Shown piece after piece: positions 15,646 through 27,056 of a stretch of 64,000 bases of DNA (positions are counted from its first letter, which is position 1; each line of letters begins with the position of its first letter). Source of the DNA: Impatiens glandulifera (taxonomy: Eukaryota; Streptophyta; Magnoliopsida; Ericales; Balsaminaceae); NCBI RefSeq assembly GCF_907164915.1, contig NC_061862.1, forward strand, positions 122,725,533-122,789,532, read 5' to 3'. The position numbers and the translations under genes were made by a program. Under the pieces are notes generated by a model. The model searched no databases. It was not told the origin of the DNA and saw nothing but the letters and a program-made list of their open reading frames with translations.

Positions 15646-16245
15646 TTAAACTAAGTTAATTTTATTTTTGTTTTTTTTTTCAAATAATATTTTTATATTT
15701 TTTTAATAATATTATTCAATTATTTTATTATTAATATTTATTTAATAAATAATTAATTTAAAATATTTAAAAACACATAATATACTATTTGATAATTAAT
15801 AAAAATATTATCATTAAAAATAAGGACATTAATTTGTGAAATATTTAAAAACACATAATATACTATTTGATAATTAATAAAAATATTATCATTAATAAAT
15901 TGAAGGACATTAATTTGTAAAAACACATAATATACTATTTGATACTATTTTTGAAATGGATAAATTGAAGGACATTAATTTGTGAAAGATGTGGTCAAGA
16001 TGTTCATACAAAACGTAGTCATCGATGTCCCCAATATAAAAAAAATAATTTTTAATTTTTAAGTAATTATAATAGTTTTTTAATTGTAATATTTATTAAT
16101 AATAAGATTTTTATTAATTATTAAATAGTATATTATGTGTTTTTTAAATATTTTAAATTAATTATTTATTAAATAAATATTAATAATTGAATAATATTAT
16201 TAAAAAATATAAAAATATTATTTAAAAAAAACAATTAAGTTTAAA
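15646..16245. repeat. Fold-back inverted repeat with internal direct repeats
   Basis: The left arm (about 15648-15785) and right arm (about 16105-16243) are near-perfect reverse complements of roughly 140 bp; for example TAATATTTATTTAATAAATA on the left pairs with TATTTATTAAATAAATATTA on the right. Between the arms, a block containing CACATAATATACTATTTGAT occurs three times (about 15773, 15854, 15925). A central segment around 15985-16035 reads in one frame as CGQDVHTKRSHRCP, which resembles a degenerate transposase zinc knuckle. It ends exactly where the Mutator terminal repeat begins. Confidence 0.6.
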
Positions 16246-16345
16246 GGGAAATTTGATCAAATGACCCTCAAAAGGCCTTAAATGAGAAAAGTGCTAGCGC
16301 ATAAATTAAATAGCGCTGGTGACCCTATTTTTTTAATGACAACTA
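16246..16345 (+). repeat. Left terminal inverted repeat of the MULE
   Basis: About 75-100 bp, matched in inverted orientation by 40282-40351. The match includes GCGCATAAATTAAATA and the outermost GGGAAATTTGA. A related terminus is also present in the short MITE at 11816. Confidence 0.8.
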
Positions 16346-16751
16346 TACTCTTTCGCGAGACGCAACTCCAGTTGCGTGACGCAACTGAAACCCTATAAAA
16401 TCATATAATTTTTTTTTTCATTTTTGATTCATTTTCTCTCTCATCTCGGTCGTCTCCGTTGTAAACCCTAATGACGGAGAAGACTTTCTCTTCTTTTCAT
16501 CGACGAAGAATACATCGAAGAAGCACCATTCCACTATATTCAATGGCGTAGAGCGGCGAAGACTTCCAACGACGAACTACGACGGCGGAAGATACAATTT
16601 CCACTATATTCGTTTATATTTTGTGTTTATTTCGTTTATAGATGACTGTTTGTGTTTATTTCGTTTATAGAACGACATTGATTCGCCCTGATTCGTTGAA
16701 TGCAAGTTGGTTGGTTGATTCGTATATGACTGTCGATGGGCTCTCAGGTTG

Positions 16752-16830
16752 GTTGCGTCACGCAGTTGCGTTGCGTCACACAGTTGTGTCACGCAGTTGC
16801 ATCACGAAGTTGCGTCACACTAGCACGTGT
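16752..16830. repeat. Cluster of near-palindromic GTTGCGTCACGCA motifs
   Basis: Four or more tandem variants of GTTGCGTCACGCA lie in the 5' leader region of the ULP1-like gene. The same motif clusters at 16351-16385, 18703-18796 and, as GCGTGACGCACC variants, at 25255-25320, all inside this MULE, and five times in the MITE at 11816-12195. Confidence 0.8.
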
Positions 16831-18702
16831 CAAAATTTATTTCATATTTCTTGGGTTTTATAAAACCCAAATAAGCCTCAACGACTCTTCCTGCTCTCTT
16901 TTTCTCTCTCGCACCTGCCTCGACGACTTTTCCTGCTCGTCTTCGTCTTCGTCTTCTCGTTCATTCATCGACTTCATCAGTAATCAGGTTAGTGTTAGTT
17001 TTGTTGGTTTTGTTTTAGAGTTTAACTTTGTTACGTCTTTTACGTCTTCTGAATGGTTTAGGGTTTATGTTAGGGTTTAGGGTTGCGTCTTGCAAATGGT
17101 TCATGGTTTATGCTAGGTTTTAGGGTTGCCTCTCTCGCGGCCGCGTCTCGCAGGTGCGTCACACGGGTGACGGTTGTTTCTAACTATTGAAAGTTGCTTC
17201 TCCTTTGTTTATATTCGTTGTAAAAGGTTTTCACAAACATTGTTGTTTATGTTTTCCTTTTTATAGATGGCAAATTCCATGGTTTCTGATTTTCCTGGTA
17301 GGATTTCATTGAAATCTGTCCTAGCCCTAAAAAAATATCTGATTGGTTTGAAGCGATGGATCTTATGGAGAAAGCTCTAAATTCCCAATTTAAGTATTTA
17401 TTGAAAGGAGTCACAGACTTGTTGTTCTCAAGAACAATTTTACATCAGATACTACTTCGGAAGGTTAAGGCCAATTCGAATAGGATGATTTTTAACTTGA
17501 ATGGGGAGGAACATAATTTTTGTATGAAAGAGTACGCCTTGATTACAGGCCTCAACTTCGACAGATTGCCTGATTACAAAGATGAATACCGAGGTTGTCC
17601 ACCCTAGATGATCAAATATTTCAAAAGGAATATGACAGTTCGAATGCAGGAGTTGGAATCTTGTTTTATGACATGCACCGATAAGGAAGACGCATGGAAA
17701 ATTGGGCTGATTTGCTTGATTTGTCAGTACCTCTTCTCATTTGACCCAAGACGAATTTTAAATGTCAAAATCATCCATATGGTTGAAGATGTTGAAGATT
17801 TCCTCCGATTTCCATGAGGAAAGTTGTCCTTTAGATTCACCATGAGGGGTCTTAACCAGGACATAAAACGCCACATGTCCTTATATATGTCTAGGAAAGA
17901 GAGTGGAGTTACTAATTCTTTTTCTTATAACGTTTATGAGATTGTACTAGCACTACAAGTGTGAACCTATGAGGTTATCGAAAACTTTGTCCCTAGATTC
18001 GCCACAAGGAAGAATGTTGATGGCCCCTTTTGCCCAAGGATACTATTGTATCAATCCAAAAGGAAGAACACATTTCAGGAGGTACAATCTGCCCTTAATA
18101 GCTCTGTGTTGTCTACGATGGAAGAGTCCTCCACGGAGAAGAGATTGTACAATGGTGAGGATTTTGAATAAATTGAAAATTCATTCGATGATTTGTTTGA
18201 GGGAGTTACTGATGAGGGGAGAAAGAGAAAGGCTGAAGCGGAATCAGATGAAGATGAAGATGTTGATGAAGATCAAGATGAAGAACCTACTACTGTCCCA
18301 CCTTCCAAGAGGAAGAGAAAGCTTGAATATGATATATCCCCCAGCAAAGCAGTCACCAAGCATCGTAGGCGTCCCCCTAGTCCCATTAGTCCCCCGACCG
18401 CAACTTCAACACCTACATCATCATTGACATCTCCTATTCGATGTATATGTCATGAAATGAAGAAAGATGTCGAAGAGATGAAGAAAGACGTAGAAGAGAT
18501 GAAGGGAGACATAAGAGACATCAAATTGAATCAACAAAACAACTTTATTCTGTTTGAAAAGATGATTTTCAGTCTAAGAAACCACTTCGCCAACCATATC
18601 ACCAACCAGGTAATTCGCCAACCTTTTGAGCTTTCATAGAGAACCATTTGGTTGCTACAATATTAAATAAAAAATGTTCTGTTTGGTTATGTTTGGTTTG
18701 GT

Positions 18703-18796
18703 TACTGCGTCACGTAGTTACGTCACATAGTTGCGTTGCGTCACGCAATTACATGACGCGGTTGCGTTGCGTCACGTAACTACGTGACGCAGTTGC
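18703..18796. repeat. GTTGCGTCACG motif cluster inside an intron
   Basis: Five to six variants of TTGCGTCACGCAA and TTACGTGACGCAG follow one another within the intron 18610-18838 of the ULP1-like gene. They match the clusters at 16752 and 25255. Confidence 0.75.
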
Positions 18797-18924
18797 TAAT
18801 GACCTGAATCTAATTTCTTTTCAATTTTGTAGGAGTAGGAGAAGAAGGTGAATGACAATGATATGGATGATGATTCGAATATTGGAGCCATTTTGAAGGA
18901 CATTCATGATGAAGAAGTGGAGGA

Positions 18925-19330
18925 TAAGGATCCGATAGAGAAGGATCCGATTGAGAAGGATCCAATTGAGAACATTGAAGAAGTGGAGGAGAAGGATCCA
19001 ATTGAGAAGGATCTGATTGAGAAAAAGGATCCAATTGTGAAGGATCCCAATGAGAACATTGAAGAAGTGGAGGAGAAGAATCCGATTGAGAAGAAGGATC
19101 CAATTGTGAAGGATCCCAATGAGAACATTGAAGAAGTGGAGGAGAACATTAAGAAAAAGGATCCAATTGTGAAGGATCCCAATGAGAACAATGAAGAAGT
19201 GGAGGAGAACATTGAGAAAGAGGATCCAATTGTGAACGATGACGAAGTTGAGAACATTGAGAAAGAGGATCTAATTGTGAACAATGAAGAAGTTGAGAAC
19301 ATTGAGAAAGAGGATCCGATTGAGGAGAAG
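18925..19330 (+). repeat. Coding minisatellite (DPIEK / NIEEVEE repeats)
   Basis: The DNA repeats GAAGGATCCAATTGAGAA-like units and GAGAACATTGAAGAAGTGGA units in higher-order blocks, encoding tandem DPIEK, DPIVKDPNE and NIEEVEE peptides. The result is a highly acidic, probably disordered linker before the ULP1 domain. The antisense open frame of 234 aa over it is a by-product. Confidence 0.85.
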
Positions 19331-20565
19331 AATGAAAAGGAGGAGAGTGTGAAGAAGGTAGTGAAGAAAAAGTCGGTAAAGAAGGAGCCAGTAAAGGAGG
19401 CGCCGGTAAAGAAGGCGGCGACAAAGAATGCAGTGAAGAAAATGGGTGAAAAGGAGGACGATAATCTGACACTATACAATACTCCTCCTAAGAAAATTAC
19501 ATTTGTCACGCGAAGGACAAGGAAGCCGAGGAATGATCCAGATATGACCAACCCTAATATAAAATTACCCAAGTTAAATGATCCTATGACCGTCAATCCC
19601 CTTCTCAAATATGACGATCAACTGATAACTGAATTGCAAAAATGGCTGAAAGATCCAGATCCTGACAAAAAGAAAATTAATCTCATTACTTCGGAGGGTG
19701 ATAAAGACTTATTTCGCCGAGTGCTGAAAAGGTTCAATTGGCTGCAAGATCAGGTAAGTCATCTTCAATGTTAGAATAATTTTACAATTGATGAGTGTAT
19801 TTTGACTGTTTTATATCGTGTAGAAAATTGATGCAGGCTGCTTCATTCTGAGAAGAAGATGTTTGCTATATCCAAAGACATATAAGAATAATTTTACAAT
19901 TGCAGATTGTTGGCTCGCCCCCAGGTTCATTTCTGAATACAAAGATTTTCTTAAAGATCCTGCTCTTTTTGACATTGAAAACTTTATAGAATACTTCTGG
20001 GTCAATGAAAAAAAACTTTATGATCAGTTGGAAATTATGCGATGATATATATATTCATTTGAACATCAAAAACATCCACTGGATACTTTACGTTGTCCGT
20101 CTACAAGAGTGGTGCATAGACGTGTACGACTGTGATCCTGGATGTTATGTTAATCTTGATGAATTTTTGAAACCAATGTGCGAAATGCTTCTGTATATAT
20201 TTGATAAGGCACTGTCTGATCTTGAAAAAGGAAGGTTCCCTCGGTTTTCTTTGGACGTTATGCCATACAATAGACTTCCAGAGTCACACGTGTGGGTAGC
20301 AAAATAAACGTTCTAATGCCTTAAAATACGTTCTAATTCTTGCAATAACATTTTGAATTATTGTTTAAGCATTAAACAATATTCACATAATATTAAACCT
20401 TATTATTCATTGAATCATCCATACGCATTTTCGAAACAATACTTTTATGCCTCCACCTGCTTAACTAGGATAATAGATCATGATATCTAAATAAGAATAC
20501 TGTTGATGCAAAGGAGACCAAAAACATTCATGCTTAAGAAAGAATACTGTTGATGCTTAACAACA

Positions 20566-20793
20566 AGTTAATTCTACAACATGTTCATTCAACAACGAGT
20601 TCATTCTACAACATGTTCATTCAACAACAAGTTCATTCTACAACATGTTCATTCAACAAATAAGTTCATTCAACAACAAGTTAATTCTACAACATGTTCA
20701 TTCAACAACAAGTTCATTCTACAACATGTTCATTCAACAACAAGTTCATTCTACAATAAGTTCATTCTACAACAAGTTCATTCTACAACATGA
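20566..20793. repeat. Minisatellite, about 32-bp unit
   Basis: Two alternating half-units, TTCATTCTACAACATG and TTCATTCAACAACAAG, repeat seven or so times with small variations. It lies between the convergent 3' ends of the two MULE genes. Open frames across it are repeat artefacts. Confidence 0.9.
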
Positions 20794-20868
20794 AAAGGAA
20801 GCAAAAGTTCGAGCTAAAGGCTCGTACATCTGAGATGATGGCTCGTACAGTTGAGATGATGGCTCATG

Positions 20869-23430
20869 CTACTGAGATGATGATGGCTCATGCTTCAAAG
20901 ATGATGATGCTCTTGCAGTAGATGGTGCAGGCATCACTGCTTTGCATGTTGCCCTATTGTGTCCTAGACCTGCACATGAGCTGCATCGTCTCAGGACCTT
21001 ACAGACCTCACCTTGGGATGTCCTACGTACGCTTAGTTTGTGACCGCACTTTCTTAACCTTTACAGGTGGTTTTAAACACACGCGTTGTTTGATAATATC
21101 GGGAACATCCCAATTTTCTTCATTACCAACAAGATAACATGTCTCCGCATATGCATTCAACCAAGATACAATTGTGTAATACTTATGAGAAGGAAAATAA
21201 AACGATTCAAAAATTGGTTAAATAAATTGAATTTTTTAGTTGAATAATACCTTGAGCATAAGTCATAAAAAACCACATTCCGATGACGGGCAGCAGCCAA
21301 TGCATGCGTACAAGGAAGACCGGAGATTTCAAATACCATACAAGTGCAGTCTTTGTCTTTCAAATTGAGTTTAAAATGTGACTCATTGTCATGCACATAT
21401 AACTCGAATCGGTTAAGGGATGATACATTATAGAATCTGGCCTTCTCAAAACTCTCACATAATAACTTTTCATACATTGGAGATAAAAATTCTTAGTGGT
21501 TGGACGTTTTTTCTCTTCTATCATTAAACCATAGTTGTAATGTTCTTCTTAAATACTCAGCCATTGCTGAAATGGGATACTTTATGGCTTCCCTACTCTG
21601 ACTATTAAAACTCTCAGCATAATTTTTTGTGAGTTGATTGTATCGCTTACTAGGGAAAAATGCTCTACTCCATATTTGAAACCCAATTTCTTCCAAATAG
21701 GCAGCAATCCTATAATCTTTAACCCTGATCTTGTCAAAAAACTGATTAAAGTGAGGGATAATGTACGCACGAGAAGCCAAATCAAACTCTACATGACAAT
21801 TATCAGTTTTGAATTTGGCCATAATATTCATCTTTATGTGATATGTGCATGCACCGTGGTCTGCTTAGGGAAAAACAACACACAAAGCATTGGCGATGCT
21901 TGGGTGCCTATCGGATACGAAGACGAGATCATCAACTAATTCAATTGCTTCTCTAAGTTTTTGCATAAAATAAGTCCAGGAGTTATTATTCTCTAAATCA
22001 ACAACGCCGAATGCAACAGGATATAGTTGCTCATTCGCATCCAATGCAATAGCCACCAATAGTTGACATCCCACCTTGTTCTTGAGAAAACTGGCATCAA
22101 CGCAAAATACGGGACGACAAAAGGCTTTGAAACCCCTAATTGAGAGGCCTAGAGACATGAACATATACTTGAAGTGGCCGAGCTCGTCTGTATGGATATC
22201 TGTTATGGTACTCGGATTATTCTTCTCCAACATGTATAGGTATGATGGAAATTTTCCATAGGAATCCTCTACCGTTCCTCGCACCGCCATTAAAGAAAGC
22301 ATTTTCCCTTGCCCTCCAAGACTTATTATAAGTCAAAAATATCCCATAAGCTGACTGCATGTCTTCAATTATTTTCTTAGGCAAGTGATTATGGTGATGG
22401 TCCATGTACTTACTCTTCATGCACTGCCCAATAACTCATGCGGTGTTTGCATTTTTTTCTCTGGCCTTGACAAAAATTAGCATGAGTGTTGTTGGTTGAA
22501 TTTCCGAATCTCAAACATCTCAGAAAACATATCTTTCACAGAACACAGACTCCACTTGCATGTCTCATCCAAACATTTTACATACCAAAGATATTTTCGT
22601 GACTTCATCACTTTGAATTCAAAATGATAAGTCATCGCATATTTATATAGCGTCAGTTGAAGTTCTTTTTAATTATCAAACAACGCACCAACTTCCAATA
22701 CAGTTTCACTAGTTAATGCCAAGGCAAATGAAGGGTCTGTCGGTGATTGGTCTGTCGATGGTGTAGACATTGATGCTCTTGCACTAGATGGTGTACCCAT
22801 TGATGGTCTTGCACTAGAGGGTGTACCTATTGATGCTCTTTCACTAGATGGTGTACTCATTAACGCTCTTGCACTAGATGGTGTAGGTATTGATGATCGG
22901 TGCGACGTGCGTGCAATTGCTGGTGCGGGACTAGTAGTAGCTTTGAAGTCACTAACCCGTTCATAATTAAAGTTACTAACCCGTTCATCTTCTTCTCCTC
23001 CTCCTCCTTCATTTTCACTTTCAAATACAATTTGTTGAGAAACAACTCCAGGTATAGTTTTTTTAGTAAGTAGTGGTAGTGCACTATCTTGACTTGGGTA
23101 CTTCTCTACTAATGAGATACAAAGTGGTGACGAAGGTGACGAAGTGCGACCCAAAATCAACCGTGATAAATAGATGCCCACATCATTATCTCGCTCAATA
23201 ACAATAGGGGGGAAGTTTTGCAGAAACATCATACATTACTTCAATCACTAAATCATATGTAGACTTTTGCACGTTAATCGTCTCATAGATGATATCAACT
23301 AATTCGGAAAATTTAGTATATTGGGGTATATCCATAGTTTTTCATGATTTTGCATAGAAAGACCTTGTACCATCAGCTACAATTTTCCACTCTCCATTAT
23401 ACACAACAAATACGTCAGCAAATACTTCAG
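20869..23430 (-). pseudogene. mudrA-like transposase of the MULE, broken
   Basis: Reading from 23430 leftward: N-terminal region (EVFADVFVVYNGEWKI ... TKFSELVDIIYETINV), a Ser/Pro/Thr-rich linker with SSARASMGTP-like repeats (about 22740-22900), the MULE catalytic core with VFCVDASFLKNKVG (first Asp) and FVSDRHPSIANAL (second Asp), NYAESFNS (candidate Glu), a SWIM zinc finger with CTCMVFEISGLPCTHALAA (about 21320), and a CCHC knuckle CSSCAGLGHNRATC (about 20950). It acts, when intact, as a DNA cut-and-paste transposase. Breaks: in-frame TGA near 23345, a 1-bp frameshift near 23225, a frame break after the linker near 22670, a TAA near 21865, and further shifts at 21490 and 21150. A possible first exon starts with an ATG at 25466 (minus); the large intervening gap holds the solo LTR. 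Confidence 0.85.
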
Positions 23431-24164
23431 CTGCAATTGAAAAAAATGATACTGTTAGGATCGGGGTCGCCCTTGGAGTACCGGGGTGTTCCGGTTTTGG
23501 AAGGGTTGACCGCTTTCAACAACACAACACACAATTTGGTGATAGTCCGGTTAAAGACTAAAACCGTTCTTAACACTGCGCAAACTGTCACAAACTCTTG
23601 AACCGGGTTCAAGGGCGGAAATGTCTGTTTCAGTCTGAAGCAACACACACGACTTGGATGAGGTTTATGAGGAGTCGGTTTAAGAAGTATGTATAGACCG
23701 GTTTTGATTATAGGAATAGGATTATGTTTCGGTTAATGTATTTCAGTTTTAGAGTAAATAAGCAGGAAATAAGTAAAAGACACGAGACAAGATTTTTTAT
23801 GGATGTTCGGAGCAAACCCTCCTACGTCACCCCTTCTTCTCAGATTATGAGAAGGATCTCCACTAACTTTTGAAGTTACAACACTCACACAATGCCGGTC
23901 GAGCCTAACTCGCTACTCGCCGGTTACACCAATTCACTCTTGATGTAATAAAATAACACAATACAATAAAACTTTCGGTAAATGAAACAATAGTTTTGGA
24001 TCGCGCGTGAGATTTCTTTCTCTCTCTTAAGATATTTCGAAACCGCTATTTTCGTGTTCGCGCGAGAGTCCCCTTGGTTTTTCTTGAAAATGATCCAGCT
24101 TCCTTTTATAGTGAAAAGATGACAACGATCATCTTTTCTCTCTCTAGAAGATTGGTCACTAAAA

Positions 24165-24350
24165 GCCGTGCCGGTTGACACATGGCAGACATGCATAAAC
24201 CGGTTTGGACACATGACAGACATGCATAAGTCGATTTACATTTTGGACACATGGCAGACATGCACTTAGCCGATTTGCATTTTGGACACATGGCAGACAT
24301 GCACTTAGCCGGTTTGCATTTTGGACACATGGCAGACATGCATAAACCGG
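24165..24350. repeat. Tandem repeat inside the solo LTR, about 42-bp unit
   Basis: The block GGACACATGGCAGACATGCA recurs five times with TAAACCGGTT or CTTAGCCGATTTGCATTTT spacers. All three minus frames stay open across it (AKCMSAMCPKC and similar), which is a repeat artefact. Confidence 0.9.
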
Positions 24351-24784
24351 TCGTTTTTCTCTCTTACTTATTCCCAAGGAATATTGTAATCATTATCCTT
24401 CCCCATGCCTAGTTTCTTCTCTTACATATTCCCAAGGAATATTATAATCATTATCTTGCCCCATGTCTGGTTTCTTCTCTTACATATTCCCAAGGAATAT
24501 TTTGTTTGTCTTAACACGTTATCTTCAAGATATTCATATCTTTTGAATAATTTGTCCGTTGCAACTTAACTGGTCCTGAACTTGAACCGTTCCGGATTTC
24601 TGCTCAAACTTGAGAATGCTGAAGGTATTTATTATCCCGAGCTGAGGACAATTAATGACCGGAGCATATTTATGACTGGAGCGACTGCATTTAATAACCG
24701 GAGCATTTATGACCGAGCGGCTTCAATAAGTTTTGTTTGTCTGACTGAGCCGGTTGACCGATCCAGTTTGACCGAAGTCTTCTT

Positions 24785-24910
24785 TCATTAAATGCCTGGT
24801 TGACCAACCGGCTGACTGAGCTTCTTGGCCGAACCGGTTGACCGAATTCTTTCATTAAATGCCTGGTTGACCAACCGGCTGACTGAGCTTCTTGGCCGAA
24901 CCGGTTGACC
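24785..24910. repeat. Tandem duplication inside the solo LTR, about 66-bp unit
   Basis: Two almost identical copies of a unit starting AAATGCCTGGTTGACCAACC and ending CCGAACCGGTTGACCGAA. A third diverged piece precedes them. Confidence 0.9.
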
Positions 24911-25012
24911 GAACTTTTACTTCAAACCGAAGTCAAACAACCGAACGATATATATATTTCCAACCGAACAGATTTTGCTCAATTTCCCTGAAATAGCAAA
25001 ACTGGTGAGATT

Positions 25013-25072
25013 TGATCTCTGGTCATCTGTGTGATAAACAGAGGTGTTTACCACTACGCTATAGCAACTTCT
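25013..25072 (-). repeat. tRNA-like A/B-box module inside the solo LTR
   Basis: Minus strand: TATAGCGTAGTGGTAAAC (A-box-like), then about 30 bp later AGATCAAATCTCAC (B-box-like). This resembles a pol III internal promoter of a SINE rather than a tRNA gene. It sits near the 5' end of the LTR as read on the minus strand. Confidence 0.4.
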
Positions 25073-25254
25073 TGTTATTTTTAAATCAATTAATATATTT
25101 GATATGACTTAGCGGTTTAACATATTTATTTGAACTTAATTTATCTATTCATTAAACCTTTCATAAGTTCTACTTAATTTTTCTAACAGATACTATCAAT
25201 CGAGAGACACAACTGTAACAATGAAATGCAAGTACTAACTATAAATGGTTTGGT

Positions 25255-25320
25255 CGCGTGATGCACCCGCGTGACGCACCCGTGTGACGCACCCGCGTGA
25301 CGCACCTGAGTGACGCACCC
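25255..25320. repeat. GCGTGACGCACC tandem motif cluster
   Basis: Five consecutive variants of CGCGTGACGCACC, related to the GTTGCGTGACGCAAC motif elsewhere in this MULE. They lie just downstream of the possible first exon of the transposase gene (minus strand). Confidence 0.75.
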
Positions 25321-25659
25321 GGATTCCGCCGCAATAGTGATATTTACCTAATCAATCCCTAAACATAACAAACAATGCGTTCAAAGAAAGAAATAAATAA
25401 CAAGTGGAATACAAAGGAAGCATACTAGTAGCAGCGGACATCCTTCCTTCGCTGGGATTCCGACATCTTCGTCTGGGGTCGTCTTGTTTTTAGAGAGAAG
25501 GAGGAGAAGAGGACGTGAAGAGAGAGAACATGGAAGAAAGAAATGAAAAGAAATGGGAAGAACTGAATTTTTTTTAATTATATAGCAAGGGCATTGTGGA
25601 CTTTTTACAGTGCACCTAGTTGCATGGGCATTTTCGTCAGAAAAAAAAGGAATCGTTAT

Positions 25660-27017
25660 TGTTAGATAAATTCATACCGGTTCAAATAAACCTAACTTAA
25701 ACAAACTTCCTACGCAGGAACAAGGAACCGGACCGGATGAACAAAAGAAAACCAACTGAAGAAACCGAACCGGTCAAGCTACCAAACCAATCAAGAGTAT
25801 TCGGTACGTGACCGCACAGAGGAAGGATCGGCCAAAGCCTAAAAGCCAGATCCATCAAATAGCCGATCAATCCTCAAGACAAACATAACCGGAATAAGCC
25901 CGGTCACTTCACTATCAAAAGATATTCGGCCAAGTCAAGCGGCCAACCTAGGCCAAGTCAAGAGGCCGACCTGCACAAGAAGACACTTTGGGTATCTGTT
26001 GAGAATGATACCAAAGGAACAGACTGAATACTTCCATATCCATGCAAGTCCGAGGAAAGACTGCAGGCTGCAGAAAATAGTACTACCGGATCCTTCTACT
26101 TCGGGATAAGCCAGAGAGGAGATCTTCAAAGTACAGACAACTGTCCAAGCAGACAGAGCCTACAATGAGTAAAAGACAAACCCGGCAGGTTTGCTTTACA
26201 GACCGGCAGGTCTGAAACAGGATGCCAGGTCTGAGATTGACTGTCAGGTCTGAGGAGAAGACCGGCAGGTCTGAGACACTGAATCACTGCACCTCTGATC
26301 AGCCAATCAGATTCAAGGCAGTGAAATATGACCGTTGGCATATTTCACCTATAAAAGGAGGCAGTTGCAGAAGAGTAAATGCGGGACATCAAGGCAGTTA
26401 CTAAGAGAGACAGACATTGAGATAACAAAAGCTAAGTGCATTTACTACAAGTGATAACAGTGTGGTATTCTAAGAAAGCCTAAGTGCTAAATTCTAAGTG
26501 TGTTCTACAATTTCGGTGTGAATTGTAAGAGTGTTATCGAGCAGGAAATAAGTCTCGATCGAATTGTATTTGTATTCCTTAGTGAATATCCTTCTCGCGG
26601 TTTCGAGAGGAAGGGGTGACGTAGGAGTTTTATCTCCGAACATCCATAAAACTCTGTTGTGTTATTTACTTTCTGCTGGTTTCCTTACATAACCGACTAA
26701 TCTAACAATATCGCTCAGAACCGAATCTACATAAACCAACTCCATACTAACCATACCAAGTATCCAGATCGCCGAAACCGACCCACCATTCTTCAAATCT
26801 CCATCATCCGAAACCGATTCCGCCTATCATACACGTGTACCGCTTCAACCTGAAAGCAAACCTCTTCCGCGCTTGAACCTAGTTCAAGGGTTTGTGACAG
26901 GTTGTGTAGTATTAAAACCCCGGTGTTAATCTCTAACCGGATTAATCACCACCCTACGAGTGAGAACCGCTAACCGGTCCAACCCCCGGTCCATCAGCGG
27001 CGACCTAGATCCTAACA
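25660..27017 (+). repeat. 5' LTR of the copia element
   Basis: TGTTAGATAAATTC to AGATCCTAACA. A TATA box, TATAAAAG, lies at 26350-26357, so transcripts should start near 26380. Repeated GGCAGGTCTGA units lie at about 26185-26275 in U3. The CATCCATAAAACTC block is shared with the minus-strand LTRs at 23453 and 59040. Confidence 0.97.
26350..26357 (+). promoter_or_regulatory. LTR TATA box
   Basis: TATAAAAG in the 5' LTR; the identical site in the 3' LTR is at 39614-39621. It would drive the genomic RNA of the element. Confidence 0.7.
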
Positions 27018-27019
27018 AT

Positions 27020-27031
27020 TGGTATCAGAGC
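27020..27031 (+). promoter_or_regulatory. Primer-binding site (initiator Met-tRNA)
   Basis: TGGTATCAGAGC, two bases after the 5' LTR, complementary to the 3' end of plant initiator methionine tRNA (or its cleaved half, as in copia elements). Primes minus-strand DNA synthesis. Confidence 0.93.
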
Positions 27032-27056
27032 AGTTAGTTTCAATACTCAAGCAAAC

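Larger units (their letters stand above)
17266..20307 (+). pseudogene. DUF1985 / ULP1-like (C48) protease of a Kaonashi MULE, broken
   Basis: Inferred exons: to 18609, 18839-19753, and 19824 onward, with GT-AG borders (the second acceptor is a TAGGAGTAG pair; only the downstream site avoids a stop). Exon 1, read from 17356, is DUF1985-like (MEKALNSQFKYLLKGVTD ... EEHNFCMKEYALITGLNF ... YEVIENFVPRF) and then becomes acidic with basic clusters. Exon 2 carries the DPIEK-rich repeat and lysine-rich tail. Exon 3 begins KIDAGCFILRRR and contains ULP1 motifs NIHWILYVV (catalytic His) and CIDVYDC (catalytic Asp). Breaks: in-frame stops at about 17605, 17815, 17960 and 18169, and a frameshift near 20040. 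The catalytic Cys part beyond 20307 is missing. ULP1-family enzymes cleave SUMO-like conjugates; in Kaonashi elements the role is unknown. Clearly non-functional here. Confidence 0.8.
23453..25188 (-). mobile_element. Solo copia LTR, 1736 bp, reverse orientation
   Basis: Plus-strand ends are TGTTAGGATC and TTTCTAACA, flanked on both sides by the same 5 bp, GATAC (23448-23452 and 25189-25193). That is a perfect target-site duplication with no internal element between, so a solo LTR left by recombination. The inner end (TGTTAGGATCGGGGTCGCC) is related to the LTR end of the copia element at 25660 but longer and diverged. It lies just outside a splice acceptor of the transposase gene (AG at 23431-23432), so in an intron or 5' region. 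Confidence 0.93.

Noticed and set aside
18904..19608. 234-aa minus-strand open frame, Ser/Phe-rich
   Set aside because: It is antisense to the acidic coding repeat of the ULP1-like gene; the composition (GSF, TSS repeats) is the mirror of DPIEK repeats.
20566..20793. CRISPR-like regular repeat with spacers
   Set aside because: The 'spacers' are themselves repeats of the unit, and the context is a plant transposon; it is a minisatellite.
24106..24377. Cys-rich minus-strand open frames (MSAMCPKCK repeats) suggesting a metal-binding protein
   Set aside because: All three frames are open over a 42-bp LTR tandem repeat, so the Cys pattern is an artefact of the period.
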